Positions 46,979 to 58,611 are shown, counted from the stretch's first letter. The stretch: DNA of 64,000 bases from an uncultured Pseudomonadales bacterium (GCA_943789485.1 CALSUH010000011.1:221920-285919); one strand, 5' to 3'. The notes: generated by a model not told the origin, from the sequence alone. A program made the numbers and translations.

Positions 46979-47737
46979 ATGAAAACCATCACCCTTACTT
47001 TAACCTGCATGCTTGGCTGTTCTGCGGCGCTAGCGCAATTGCCCGACCACACTCAGATATTCGAGCCTGTCCCAGCGCTGGTGACAGGAGCTACCCACGA
47101 GACGGCGCCCTCCGATGCAATAGTGCTATTTGATGGCAACAACATGAATGCCTGGGAACGGTTGGAAGATTCTGCTTCCCCACAATGGGATATTGAAGAG
47201 GGAGTTGTCACGGTAAACGGAACTGGAAACCTGAGGTCGAAACAAAGCTTCAGCAACTTTCAATTGCATATGGAATGGCGCGCAACCGATGTGATTGAGG
47301 GTGAAAGTCAGTCGCGCGGCAACAGCGGCATATTTTTGCATTCCCTGTTTGAGATTCAGATTCTGGACAGCTGGGAAAATCCGACCTATGTCAATGGTCA
47401 GGCCGGCTCCGTGTACCTACAACACAGTCCGCAGGCTAACGCCGCGAGGCGACCGGGTCAGTGGCAGAGCTACGACATTATCTTTACCGCGCCGATCTAC
47501 CTGGCCAGTGGCACACTGCAATCACCCGCCTACGTCACCGTGTTGCACAACGGGGTGTTGGTGCAAAACCATGTTCAAATACTCGGTTCGACCTACACGC
47601 GCGCACCTCAGTACAAAAGCATCTGCACTCCCTTCGCTCACCGCGAAGAGCAGGCTTGTGATGGAGCGATGCCACTGCTATTGCAGGATCATGGCCAGGT
47701 CGTTTCTTTCAGAAACATCTGGTTAAGAGAACTCTAG
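46979..47737 (+). CDS. Exported DUF1080 (3-keto-disaccharide hydrolase-type) protein
   Basis: A 252-residue protein with a signal peptide (LTLTCMLGCSAALAQ) and the jelly-roll DUF1080 fold (DAIVLFDGNNMNAWERLED, FQLHMEWR, RGNSGIFLHSLFEIQILDS). Members act on 3-keto-glycosides. A GMC oxidoreductase with its subunit 3 lies 200 bases downstream on the same strand. That is the combination expected for oxidising a sugar at C3 and then cleaving or hydrating the product. It is intact, with a ribosome site gagagatt. Confidence 0.86.
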   Translation: MKTITLTLTCMLGCSAALAQLPDHTQIFEPVPALVTGATHETAPSDAIVLFDGNNMNAWERLEDSASPQWDIEEGVVTVNGTGNLRSKQSFSNFQLHMEWRATDVIEGESQSRGNSGIFLHSLFEIQILDSWENPTYVNGQAGSVYLQHSPQANAARRPGQWQSYDIIFTAPIYLASGTLQSPAYVTVLHNGVLVQNHVQILGSTYTRAPQYKSICTPFAHREEQACDGAMPLLLQDHGQVVSFRNIWLREL

Positions 47738-47933
47738 AGGTTTTCGAGATACTCCGCCCTGGTAGCTTTTCTCTAGCGCCTGTTCTTTCCAGACAGCCAG
47801 CAAGCACAAGAATAAGCGGTAAATCCTAGGCAAATAATTGCGTGCGCTTGCCGGAAGGTTTCTTATAGTATGCTCGTTAGATCGAGCTTAATATGAACAG
47901 TAACTTGCAAGAAAAAGCGAGCAGGGGAATTGA

Positions 47934-49628
47934 ATGGCTTCATTTGAGGGTTTTGAATACGACGTGCTGATAGTCGGATCGGGTGCGGGTGGTGGTATGT
48001 CCGCCCACATACTAACAGAGGCAGGCATAAGGGTGCTGCTACTGGAAGCCGGGAGAGATTATGACCCGGTTACAGAAACACCGATGTTTCAACAAAATCA
48101 CGAAGCCCCTTTGCGCGGCGTCAGCACTAGTGACAAGAACTTCGGCTATTTTGATGCCACCATCGATGGTGGTTGGCAAGTCCCTGGTGAGCCCTACACT
48201 GAAGCTGAGGGTACGCGTTTCATGTGGTGGCGTGCCCGGATGCTGGGTGGTCGAACCAATCACTTTGGCCGCCTGGTACCACGCTTCACGCCAGAAGATT
48301 TCAACATGGCCGATCGTGATGGCTTGGGTGAGAACTGGCCGATCGACTATGACGAAGTCGCCCCCTGGTATGACCGAACTGAAAAACTGATTGGTGTTTC
48401 CGGCACCAATCCAGACCTAGAAGATACTCCCGCCTCTGCTGATGGCGTTTTGCAACCACCACCAAAACCGCGTGTCTACGAATTGCTGTTGAAAGCGGTT
48501 ACCGACAAGATGGGCATACCCGCGGTGCCTATGCGCCGAGCGGTAATTACCCAAGACCTTGACGACAGAAAAGCCTGTTTCTATGCCACCGGCTGTGGCC
48601 GAGGCTGCTCTATCGGTGCAGCCTTTCAAACTACAACTTCGCTACTGCCTTGGGCACAGAAAACCGGCAACATGAAGTTGGTTACCGATGCCATGGTTAA
48701 AGAAGTGCATGTTGATGAAAACGGTCAGGCATCGGGTGTCACCTTTGTTAACCGACTCACCAATGAAGACATACGAGTTGACGCTGATAGAGTTATTCTT
48801 GCAGCCAGTGCCTGCGAGACAGCACGGCTAATGCTGAATTCAAAAAGCGCTTTGCATGCTAATGGCCTGGCTAATAGCAGCGGACAGGTAGGGCGTAATC
48901 TAATGGACTCTCTCGGCGCCGATATAGGCGGTTTTATACCCGCCTTAAAAGGCCGCCCCAAATACAACGAAGACGGCTATTCCAGCAATCATTTGTATAT
49001 TCCCTGGTGGGACAATGAAGGCCAGAAGGATGGCTCGCTTAATTTCACCCGCGGCTACCATTTTGAAATAGGCGGAGGCTTTGGCTCTCCCGGTATGGGC
49101 GTTGCTAGTCGCGTCGATGGCTATGGTAAGCGTGCCAAGGACGAAGTGAGGGATTTATACGGTACGGGTATTGGCTTGTCTCTTCGTGGTGAGATGGTAC
49201 AAAGCGACAATTGCTACTGCGAAATCGATGAAGAAGTTAAGGACAAGTGGGGAATCCCGGTTCTCAAGTTTCATTGGCAGTGGTCCGAGCAAGAATTGAA
49301 TCAGGTAGCTCACGGTCTGGAATGGGGCAAAAAAATCATCGAAGCCATGGGCGGGATTGTGAACAACCCTGATGTCACTCCCCAACAGGCTATCAAGGCT
49401 GGCGGGCAAATCATTCACGAAGTCGGCACCACAAGAATGGGTGATAACCCGGCCACTTCGGTTGTTAATCAGTGGGGACAATGTTGGGACGTAGACAACC
49501 TCTATATTATGGACGGTGGTGTCTTCACTTCTAACCCTCATAAGAACTGCACACTCACTATTCTTACTTTAGCTATGCGCAACGCGACTCACTTAGCCGA
49601 ACAAATGACAGCAGGAGAAGCCGCATGA
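47934..49628 (+). CDS. GMC-family oxidoreductase (gluconate 2-dehydrogenase/glycoside 3-dehydrogenase large subunit type)
   Basis: A 564-residue flavoprotein. FAD motif DVLIVGSGAGGGMSAHIL, then FMWWRARMLGGRTNHFGR, a substrate domain, and the C-terminal NPHKNCTLTILTLA with the catalytic His and Asn region. It lacks its own signal peptide. The partner gene overlaps by ATGA and carries a twin-arginine-like signal, so the pair is probably exported together. Relatives oxidise sugars or glycosides to keto-sugars. Electrons would pass to a cytochrome not encoded here. It is intact. Confidence 0.88.
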   Translation: MASFEGFEYDVLIVGSGAGGGMSAHILTEAGIRVLLLEAGRDYDPVTETPMFQQNHEAPLRGVSTSDKNFGYFDATIDGGWQVPGEPYTEAEGTRFMWWRARMLGGRTNHFGRLVPRFTPEDFNMADRDGLGENWPIDYDEVAPWYDRTEKLIGVSGTNPDLEDTPASADGVLQPPPKPRVYELLLKAVTDKMGIPAVPMRRAVITQDLDDRKACFYATGCGRGCSIGAAFQTTTSLLPWAQKTGNMKLVTDAMVKEVHVDENGQASGVTFVNRLTNEDIRVDADRVILAASACETARLMLNSKSALHANGLANSSGQVGRNLMDSLGADIGGFIPALKGRPKYNEDGYSSNHLYIPWWDNEGQKDGSLNFTRGYHFEIGGGFGSPGMGVASRVDGYGKRAKDEVRDLYGTGIGLSLRGEMVQSDNCYCEIDEEVKDKWGIPVLKFHWQWSEQELNQVAHGLEWGKKIIEAMGGIVNNPDVTPQQAIKAGGQIIHEVGTTRMGDNPATSVVNQWGQCWDVDNLYIMDGGVFTSNPHKNCTLTILTLAMRNATHLAEQMTAGEAA

Positions 49629-50335
49629 GTACTGTGTATAACCCCAAAATGACGCGGCGGGAAAGCCTTAAACGCATGGGTTCGATGACAAGCGTGGTGA
49701 TGATTGGCGGCATCGCCGTTGCCTGTGAAGCCCCCCAGCCTGAAGCTATGACCGTTGATGCTTCCAGCAATTGGCCGGGTTTAGACTTCGCGGCAATTAA
49801 CGAAAATGGCTATGGCACCGATCCAAATATGATTAGTCCAACTGCTCCATGGCCGAGAACTTTAAATTCTGCACAATTGGATCAAGTCGCCGTGCTAAGC
49901 GACATTATCTGCCCTCAGGATGACCGTGGTCCTTCTGCTACAGCAGTAGGGGTACCGGATGTTATCGACGAATGGGTGAGCGCGCCCTACTCTTCACAGC
50001 ATCGAGATCGTGTGCAAATTCTAAACGGACTGCAATGGCTGGATGATGAAGCGAGCCGACGTTTCAGTAGCAGCTTTGTCGCTGCCAGTGATACACAACA
50101 GATCGAGATTATTGAAGACATTGCCTATAGAGATCGGGGTGATGTGCCGGAGTTTGAACATGCCGTGCAGTTTTTCTCACGACTGCGGCGACTGGTGTTC
50201 GGTGGCTACTTTACTAGCCCGGAAGGGGTTGAGGATATTGGTTATATTGGCAATGTGCCGATTGCCGGGGATTATCCGGGGCCGACGGATGAGGCTATGG
50301 AGCATTTGAATCGGGTTATTGCGGATTTGGAGTAA
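49625..50335 (+). CDS. Gluconate 2-dehydrogenase subunit 3 family protein, Tat-type signal
   Basis: A 236-residue accessory subunit of GMC-type dehydrogenases. Its N-terminus (TRRESLKRMGSMTSVVMIGG) is a twin-arginine-like signal with a Cys in VACEAP that could make it a lipoprotein. The domain shows LDQVAVLSDIICPQDDRGPS and DEWVSAPYSSQHRDRV, as in the family. It overlaps the GMC gene by four bases. It likely carries the large subunit through the Tat pathway. Confidence 0.86.
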   Translation: MSTVYNPKMTRRESLKRMGSMTSVVMIGGIAVACEAPQPEAMTVDASSNWPGLDFAAINENGYGTDPNMISPTAPWPRTLNSAQLDQVAVLSDIICPQDDRGPSATAVGVPDVIDEWVSAPYSSQHRDRVQILNGLQWLDDEASRRFSSSFVAASDTQQIEIIEDIAYRDRGDVPEFEHAVQFFSRLRRLVFGGYFTSPEGVEDIGYIGNVPIAGDYPGPTDEAMEHLNRVIADLE

Positions 50336-50620
50336 TTACCAGAGCTCACAGGTATGCCTTTTTGAGCGAAAATTAAATGAAATTTATTTGTCTGATCACG
50401 CCCCTGTATTTGTTCAGCTAGAATTAGAATTAGAATTACATGAAATCAAAAATTTTGGACATAAGCTTATTTCCTGCATTGTTAATTGGAGTAAGTTCTT
50501 GTGCAAAAAAATTCAATTGACAGTAGCTGCGGATAACTGTGGAAGTAAGGTGCTAGTGATCTTATTGTCGTGACAGAATAATCTCAAATAGTCCAGTCAT
50601 GGTAGCGCCTTCGTTTACAA
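50336..50620. other. Intergenic, nothing recognised
   Basis: An AT-rich stretch after the dehydrogenase subunit. No terminator with a clear T run and no coding signal was found before the IS remnant begins. Confidence 0.35.
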
Positions 50621-50815
50621 GGATGCTGACAAGTAAACCCCGAATCTGTCAGGATTTGGCGCATCAACCAATCGAAGATGTGCAGGCGCGTTGATTCCCG
50701 CCTGAAAAAATTTACTATGTAGTTTGGCGGCTGCCCATTACTTCGATACAGGGCGATGTAGAAATGGCTTTATGCTGTTTTCGTCGATCTGAGCCGTTAA
50801 CTTGTCAATACATCC
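50621..50815 (+). mobile_element. Deletion remnant E5 of the IS6-like element
   Basis: The left end ggatgctgacaagtaaac and the inverted right end ggatgtattgacaagttaac bound 195 bases. The left portion (gcgcgttgattcccgcctga) is a decayed form of the transposase start seen in E3 and E6. The right portion resembles E1 around the transposase stop. No usable coding frame remains. Confidence 0.6.
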
Positions 50816-50843
50816 AAAACTACTGTATTTTTACTCCTACTCA

Positions 50844-52158
50844 AATGCCTTGCGACCACGCTATGCAAAGACTTCTCGATATACTGTTTAGCCAGCAATC
50901 ACTCAGCCAGCTCGGGCTGATAGTGGCTTCATTCCTGCTGGCGCTGGGAGTATCTGCGGCTCTGCGCAATCGCCTGAGTAGTTTAAAACCGGTGCCTGAC
51001 GCTGTAGTGGCTAGCAGGAAGAAAATCATAACCCACAAAATTGGTCGCTATGTTCAGCCCTTGCTAAGCGTTCTATTTCTAAAAATCGCAGTTGAATTTT
51101 ATTTTAATTCCATCGAGTCAGACTGGCTGATTAGAATTGCTATCACCGTAGTCATAGTCTTCGCCTACCTCTCTTTCTTGAAAGACTTTGTAGAGAACAG
51201 AATAGCCTGCCGAGCGATGCTTATCATTGGTGTGCCTTTGATCTTACTTCAATCTTTGGGCGCCCTGCCTTATTTGAATTCTGTGCTCGAATCCATTTAT
51301 GTGGAAATCGGCAATATCCGAATTACCTTATCAGGCATTCTACGAGTGGCAATTTTTGGCTCACTCTTATTCTGGATTGCTCGAGTCTCTAATAGCACCG
51401 GCCAGGAGGTAATAAGAAAACAGGAATCGATTGATTTTAGAACCCGCGAGGTGGCAGCGAAGCTGTTCGAAATCGGGGTCATTGTTGCAGTCATGTTATT
51501 GCTGCTGCAGATAATGGGCATTAACCTGACTGCTCTAGCGGTATTTGGAGGGGCGCTTGGTGTTGGCCTGGGGTTTGGATTGCAGGCCATCACCTCTAAT
51601 TTTGTATCCGGATTAATAATTCTTTTTGATAGGTCTCTCTCAAAAGGCGACTTTGTGGAATTGGAAGACGGCAGATCCGGCTTTGTCACTGCTCTCAATA
51701 TGCGCTCGACTACATTAGAAACATTCGACGGCAAAGATATTATGGTGCCGAACGAAACGTTCATTACTTCTTCCTTCGCCAACTGCACGCGAAAGGATCA
51801 GAAGCAGCGTTATAGAGTTGACTTTAGTGTTGCTTACGATTCGGATATTCGAAAATTGGTAGACCTCATAAAAGAGGCTGTAGCCCTACATCCACAAGTA
51901 CTCAGCGGAGAAGAGTATCCAATCGAAGAGCGCCCCGACTGTGAAATCGATGGTTTCGGTGACTCTGGTGTAAATATGTTTGTAGAGTTTTGGATCGAAG
52001 CGATCGATGACGGTAAGAACCGTGTCGGCGGCGACCTACTGTTAATTATCTTCGAGACTATGCGCGAAAATGGCTTCACAATCCCATTTCCACAACGTGA
52101 AGTACGGATACTTAATGACAGCGAGCGCGATGAGATTAGAAGAAGTCTTAGTGCGTAA
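50844..52158 (+). CDS. Mechanosensitive ion channel, MscS family
   Basis: An approximately 437-residue inner-membrane channel with several N-terminal helices. The pore helix is ALAVFGGALGVGLGFGLQAI, followed by the MscS beta domain (ITSNFVSGLIILFDRSLSKG, MRSTTLETFDGKDIMVPNE) and a cytoplasmic vestibule. It releases solutes on hypo-osmotic shock. ATGs at 50844 and 50862 are both possible starts. The frame is open further upstream, but that part belongs to the IS remnant. It is longer than E. coli MscS because of extra helices. It is intact. Confidence 0.9.
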
Positions 52159-52271
52159 TTCCTGACTTTACACTCTGAATAATTCGGCTAGAGTAAAAAG
52201 CACAGCAGTCTTGAGGGTGCTGCTAAGGTAACTCTCAGTCTCTCTGAGACAAAGTTATAGTTAAGGTATTA

Positions 52272-52298
52272 CGCAGAGACCAATTTTTGATCTCTGCG
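52272..52298. terminator. Bidirectional terminator-like hairpin
   Basis: cgcagaga and tctctgcg form a perfect 8-bp stem around an 11-base loop containing a T5 run. It lies between the convergent mscS and groEL genes. Confidence 0.5.
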
Positions 52299-52328
52299 CT
52301 TCTATCTACAAAATAGTGTTTTTAGCGA

Positions 52329-53941
<1,613 letters not shown>

Positions 53942-54384
53942 GAGAAGACCCTCTTTCAGAACGATGAGTTAAAATAGAACATTGACTCAAAACCGGCCAG
54001 GCAGGTGGGTTTGGAAATAGGACTTCCAGCCTCTGGGATGCATTGAGATGTGAGGGCGCCGTGGTGGTAATCAATGGTTGCTGGATATAAAAGAGTAGCA
54101 AGGATACCAGCAGCTTAGGTAAATATTCGGGTGCTCGTCGCCTGCCTTTCTCGTCATTTGAGTTAGGAAATTGTGAGCGAAGCTAAAATCCTAGGTGGTA
54201 AGACGATAATCCATTTCGGGCACTCAATTCGCATTCGAAATTGGTTGCACTAAATATTTTTAAGCGTATGCTGCGCCGCAGATTTATTGCATATCAAAAC
54301 AGGTTTCATTTCTGCTTCAAATGTGCCCTTGCCCTTTGTTTTTCTTCCTCACCGCTAGGGATATTTTTTAAGGTTCGTTCAGCC
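53942..54384. other. Divergent intergenic region between groES and an MFS gene
   Basis: About 440 bases that should hold both promoters. I found no convincing CIRCE element or heat-shock promoter. An open frame from 54241 in the MFS frame has no family similarity before the ATG at 54385 and is not counted as coding. Confidence 0.4.
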
Positions 54385-55605
54385 ATGATATCTTCCATTC
54401 AAAGAGTTTCTACACTACTTTTTGGAGTAGCAGTTTTACTCACTGGCCACGGTCTACAATTGGCGTTGGTGCCGCTGCGTGCTGAGTCGATGGGATGGTC
54501 AAGTCTAGCAGTTGGAATGCTGGGCTCAGTGTACTTTTGTGGTTTTCTCGCTGGCTGCTTCCTGATTCCCAAAATGGTTGGACGTGTAGGCCATATTCGG
54601 ACTTTCGCCGCGCTGACTGCTCTGATGACTTCCATTGTTTTATCGCTAGCGTTATTCGATGACCTGTTTTTCTGGCTGATATTGAGGTTACTAACAGGCA
54701 TTGCCATCTCAGGCTTGTATCTTGTAATTGAAAGTTGGCTAAATGATCAAACAGAAAATAATGTAAGGGGCAGTGTTTTAGCAATCTACACCGCAATTGT
54801 CTTGATAGCTTTGGCAATTGGCCAACTGCTGCTAAATGCAGTTCCGATTAGTGACGATAGATTGATCATTATTGCCGCGTTGCTAATCGGTTTGGCAGCG
54901 ATACCGGTATGTGTTACCAGTGCAGCGCAACCCCCACAAATTCCTACTGCCGCCTTCTCGCCGTTTCTAGTTTTAAGGACATCTAGAGTTGCGGTTATTG
55001 GCGCGTTGGTTTCGGGTCTGTTGACAGGCTCTTTCTACAGCTTGGGACCTGTATTTGGATTGAATATTGGTATGGATATATCAGGGATCAGCATTATGAT
55101 GGCGCTAGGAATTGCGGGGGGTGCAATCTCTCAATTTCCTCTTGGGAAGTTCTCGGATAAGAAAGATAGGCGAATAGTTATTCTCTACGTCATGCTCGCA
55201 GGGGCTGTTTCTTCTGGTTTGGTTTGGACTGTTTCATTAGTTTTTATTCCCTATGCGATGTTGTTTTTTGGGGCTTGTGTTATGCCCATCTATGCATTGT
55301 CACTTGCTCATGCTAGTGACAACATTAAAACTGAGTCATTTCTAGAAGTAGGTACGGGGTTGCTAATGACGAATGCGGTTGGTTCGATTATTGGGCCTCT
55401 TTTGGCCGCGTTAGTTATGCAACAATTCGGTACCAACCTATTTTTCATCTTCAATGCTGCAATTCTATTAATTGGGGTGCTATCCATAGTAATTCTAATT
55501 AGATTGCGAAAGCCGAGAAGGGAGCATTTTACGAAATTTGAGTTGGCCACGACTGCTTCAGCTCAAGGCATGATTCAAATGGATCCTCGTTCAGAGTCCG
55601 AATGA
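54385..55605 (+). CDS. MFS transporter (YcaD-like)
   Basis: A 406-residue, 12-helix major facilitator protein. An early ALVPLRAESMGWSSLAVG and FLIPKMVGRVGHIRTFAA are typical of the YcaD/UMF-type MFS group. The middle loop has GKFSDKKDRR, the signature between helices 8 and 9. Substrate is unknown. The ATG at 54385 (MISSIQRVST) is chosen because the frame upstream has no family similarity. It is intact. Confidence 0.85.
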   Translation: MISSIQRVSTLLFGVAVLLTGHGLQLALVPLRAESMGWSSLAVGMLGSVYFCGFLAGCFLIPKMVGRVGHIRTFAALTALMTSIVLSLALFDDLFFWLILRLLTGIAISGLYLVIESWLNDQTENNVRGSVLAIYTAIVLIALAIGQLLLNAVPISDDRLIIIAALLIGLAAIPVCVTSAAQPPQIPTAAFSPFLVLRTSRVAVIGALVSGLLTGSFYSLGPVFGLNIGMDISGISIMMALGIAGGAISQFPLGKFSDKKDRRIVILYVMLAGAVSSGLVWTVSLVFIPYAMLFFGACVMPIYALSLAHASDNIKTESFLEVGTGLLMTNAVGSIIGPLLAALVMQQFGTNLFFIFNAAILLIGVLSIVILIRLRKPRREHFTKFELATTASAQGMIQMDPRSESE

Positions 55606-55625
55606 GGTCCTTCAGTCTAGAGAAG

Positions 55626-55642
55626 ACCCCCGAAGGGTTTTT
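55626..55642 (+). terminator. Short hairpin with T run after the MFS gene
   Basis: accc, a five-base loop, gggt, then ttttt. The stem is only four pairs but the T run and position, 20 bases after the stop, fit a weak intrinsic terminator. Confidence 0.35.
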
Positions 55643-55697
55643 AGCAATACCTAGCACGATCAGGGAGCTTGTGGAGAACTGAGGGCTACGGGATCAA

Positions 55698-56777
55698 CTA
55701 ATCGTCAGAGTCTATGGCGAGGGGGACCGCTTCAACATCATAGAGTCGATCCTCTTCAATAGAACTTGCGTGCGTAGCTATGCCATCCTCGACTACTTTG
55801 TTAACTTCCTCAAATTTTGCTATATGAAAGAGAGCCTCTCCTTCGTTAACAAGGGGTAGACTGCTTACGCAGATAACGATGCCATTGCCAGGTGCGTTTA
55901 ATATTGTTTCCTCAGCATTAAATGGTGCAGAAATAACCCCTAGAGTGTCCCCTTTCTTAACTCTAGCTCCAAGTTTGACCAATGGCCTGAACAGCCCGTC
56001 AGCTGAAGCGCGAAACCAACTCGTGGAATTTGAAATATAGGGTTCTGCTCTAACGGTACCAATACGACCCTTAGTAAGCATGCTAAGTGTGCGCATTACG
56101 CTGATCACGCCTCTGACGCCCGTAACTATCGATTGCTCATCTAAGCGCAGTGCCTCACCTGCTTCATAGGTGATGACAGGGATGCCTAGTTTGCCCGCTT
56201 CAAAGCGTAAGCTGTTATCAATCAAGCCGGAATTAATTACAACGGGAATTGAAAACCCCATCGCTAATTTTTCTACAGCAGGGTCATCAAGCGCAGCACG
56301 AATCTGAGGTAAATTATTGCGGTTAACAGCGGCTGTGTGTAGATCAACGATATGGGTGCAATTAGAGACAATCTCCTTGAAGAACAAATTTGCGACACGA
56401 GAAGCGATAGAACCTGTCTCCGATCCAGGGAAACAGCGGTTAAGATCTCGACGGTCAGGCAGGTAGCGAGACTGATGAATAAATCCGAAAATATTCACAA
56501 CCGGAACTAACACTAACGTGCCATGAAGGCTTTTCAAGGAGCGAAAACTCCGAATCCTTCTGATAACTTCAACACCATTCAATTCATCGCCATGAATAGC
56601 GGCGCAAACTAATAGAACCGGACCAGGCTTGCGGCCATGGATAACTTCCACGGATATATTCAAAGGCGTATTAGTGTAGAGATACGCGGAAGTCAGGTTG
56701 AGTTGAACACGCTCCCCTGGCTGAATTGTCTGTCCAGCAATCTTGATCGGCTTGGCTTTCAAGCCTTTATCCGTCAT
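55698..56777 (-). CDS. Succinylglutamate desuccinylase/aspartoacylase-type zinc carboxypeptidase (M14)
   Basis: A 359-residue zinc hydrolase of the AstE/aspartoacylase group. Zinc ligands are visible in CAAIHGDELNGVE (His and Glu) and VDLHTAA (His), with a C-terminal beta domain (GTVRAEPYISNSTSWF). It overlaps the end of the RimK-like gene by 11 bases, so the two are co-translated. A hydrolase beside a glutamate ligase suggests it trims amide-linked amino acids, perhaps reversing the RimK modification. That is inference. It is intact. Confidence 0.85.
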   Translation of the reverse strand: MTDKGLKAKPIKIAGQTIQPGERVQLNLTSAYLYTNTPLNISVEVIHGRKPGPVLLVCAAIHGDELNGVEVIRRIRSFRSLKSLHGTLVLVPVVNIFGFIHQSRYLPDRRDLNRCFPGSETGSIASRVANLFFKEIVSNCTHIVDLHTAAVNRNNLPQIRAALDDPAVEKLAMGFSIPVVINSGLIDNSLRFEAGKLGIPVITYEAGEALRLDEQSIVTGVRGVISVMRTLSMLTKGRIGTVRAEPYISNSTSWFRASADGLFRPLVKLGARVKKGDTLGVISAPFNAEETILNAPGNGIVICVSSLPLVNEGEALFHIAKFEEVNKVVEDGIATHASSIEEDRLYDVEAVPLAIDSDD

Positions 56778-58002
56778 TGCTATCCAGCTCTACCGAGCTC
56801 TCATCATCATGCGGGTTTGCTACGTCTGATACCAGATCTATCACCTTCGGCCGTCTTCTTTTTCGAGTCTTCGTTGGAATCATTCCTCGCATGGACTCGA
56901 GCTTGCCAAAACACAGTAATTTATCGTCCGCTTCTATAACGCGATCAGGTCTCGGATTTGGTATGACTTTGTTGCCCCTGTATAGGGTTAGAACATTAAT
57001 ATCTCGCTCGGCCAAGGTTGCATCCTTGATAGTTTTTCCAACAAAATCGGAACCAGCGGGCGCGTATATTTCACTTACGCCGTAACCCTTACTGACAGTC
57101 AATCTCTGTCGAATATCAATTTCAGGAAAATCCACCTGGGCGGCGATGTAGTCGATAATTGCTCCAGCAACGTCCAGGCCGGTGCAGGATTCGATTCCTT
57201 CCAGGCCGGGTGAGGAATTAACCTCCATTATTTGTGGGCCGGTCGCACTCTCTAGCATGTCAACTCCGGCTACTTGAAGACCCAGAATTTGCGCCGCTCG
57301 TACTGCAGTCTGTGTATATTGCTCGTCCAATTCCACGGGCTCAGCTATGCCGCCGCGATGCACATTGCTTCTAAACTCCTGCCCCTGGGCGACTCGCCTC
57401 ATGGCGGTAACCACTCGGTCTCCCACCACGAATGCACGAATATCTTTGCCCTTACTCTCGGCGACAAATTTTTGAATCAAAACGTTCTGCTTTTGACTTT
57501 GTAGCAATTCAATAATTCCCTCAGCTGCTTTGCTGGTTTCCGCCAAAAGCACACCGATCCCCTGTGTGCCCTCAATGAGCTTTATGACCACAGGGGCGCC
57601 ACCGACACGCTCAATAGCGGGTAGAACATCTTTCTTGTCGCTGACAAAGGTAGTGCGTGGAATGCCTATGTGGTGCCTACTTAGTATTTGCAAACTGCGA
57701 AGCTTGTCGCGAGAGTTCATTATGCCGTGAGCGGTATTCGCACAGAATACATCCATCTCCTGAAACTGACGTACCACAGCAGTTCCGTAGTAGGTAATCG
57801 ATGCGCCGATTCGCGGCAAAACCGCATCGTAAGTGCTCAGGTTTTTTTGCCGGAAGTAAAGATCAGGAACACCTTTTTGAAGATCAATAGCAAACTTGAG
57901 TGTGTCCAGAACTTTGACTTCATGGTCGCGTTGTAAGGCTGCTTCTTTAAGGCGTCGAGTACTATAAGATCGAGGCCCTCTAGAGAGAATGGCGAGCTTC
58001 AT
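56767..58002 (-). CDS. rimK: RimK-like ATP-grasp glutamate ligase fused to a C-terminal RCK_C/TrkA_C-like domain
   Basis: The N-terminal 290 or so residues are RimK: MKLAILSRGPRSYSTRRLKE, ATP-grasp loops (VVIKLIEGTQGIGVLLAE) and metal motif GVDMLESATGPQIMEVNSS. RimK adds glutamates to ribosomal protein S6. After LTVSKGYGVSEIYAPAGSDF comes a roughly 75-residue RCK_C-like domain (ERDINVLTLYRGNKVIPNPR, DDKLLCFGK) and a basic-to-acidic tail. The usual RimK is about 300 residues; this is 411. RCK_C domains bind small ligands, so regulation of ligase activity is likely. The ATG at 58002 matches family N-termini. A divergent RimB-like protease gene starts 110 bases away. It is intact. Confidence 0.88.
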   Translation of the reverse strand: MKLAILSRGPRSYSTRRLKEAALQRDHEVKVLDTLKFAIDLQKGVPDLYFRQKNLSTYDAVLPRIGASITYYGTAVVRQFQEMDVFCANTAHGIMNSRDKLRSLQILSRHHIGIPRTTFVSDKKDVLPAIERVGGAPVVIKLIEGTQGIGVLLAETSKAAEGIIELLQSQKQNVLIQKFVAESKGKDIRAFVVGDRVVTAMRRVAQGQEFRSNVHRGGIAEPVELDEQYTQTAVRAAQILGLQVAGVDMLESATGPQIMEVNSSPGLEGIESCTGLDVAGAIIDYIAAQVDFPEIDIRQRLTVSKGYGVSEIYAPAGSDFVGKTIKDATLAERDINVLTLYRGNKVIPNPRPDRVIEADDKLLCFGKLESMRGMIPTKTRKRRRPKVIDLVSDVANPHDDESSVELDSNDG

Positions 58003-58112
58003 GGTGAATTCCTTGATGGTACTTAAAGCACAAATTATGTCATCATGCTTTGGATATATCTTGTATTCTTTGCTGGCTAGAGAGCACGGGTGCAGTGCCA
58101 TTAGAGAAATGT

Positions 58113-58577
58113 ATGACAGATAACGATTTACTGATATTGGGGTGGCGAGAATGGGTGCGCCTCCCCGACCTCGATCTGCCCCCCATCAAAGCGAAAGTTG
58201 ATACCGGAGCCCGGACATCATGTTTACATGCTTTCGCAGTGCAGCCTTTTGTTGAAAATGGCCAGCAGCGCGTCGAGTTTCAAGTTCACCCGAAACAGCG
58301 AAATACAGAACTACTAGTGACTTGTACGGCAGATGTCATTGATAAAAGATTGGTGACTGATTCAGGAGGTCATAAGGAAGATCGATGGGTTATTCAGACG
58401 ACTCTGAGTATAGGTGAGCACGAATGGCCCATCGAAATGACCCTTAGCCCAAGAGATGATATGAGTTTTCGTATGTTGCTGGGTCGTAATGCAATCAAGC
58501 GTTTGGCATTGGTAGATTCATCACGGTCTTATTTGATTGGGCAGCGACCGAAGAGGAAACCCAAAATTTTGACTTAG
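58113..58577 (+). CDS. rimB: RimB-like ATP-dependent zinc protease family protein (retropepsin-like)
   Basis: A 154-residue protein of the Zn_protease/RimB family. The aspartyl-protease-like motif KAKVDTGARTSCLHAF is near the start and LLGRNAIKRLALVD near the end. In pseudomonads RimB works with RimK to control glutamylation of ribosomal protein S6. Here it is divergent from the rimK/aspartoacylase pair. The ATG at 58113 gives the family start (ILGWREWVRLPDL). It is intact. Confidence 0.86.
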   Translation: MTDNDLLILGWREWVRLPDLDLPPIKAKVDTGARTSCLHAFAVQPFVENGQQRVEFQVHPKQRNTELLVTCTADVIDKRLVTDSGGHKEDRWVIQTTLSIGEHEWPIEMTLSPRDDMSFRMLLGRNAIKRLALVDSSRSYLIGQRPKRKPKILT

Positions 58578-58611
58578 GGCTTTCGCAACTGAAATTGGCG
58601 GAGTAGCCAAC

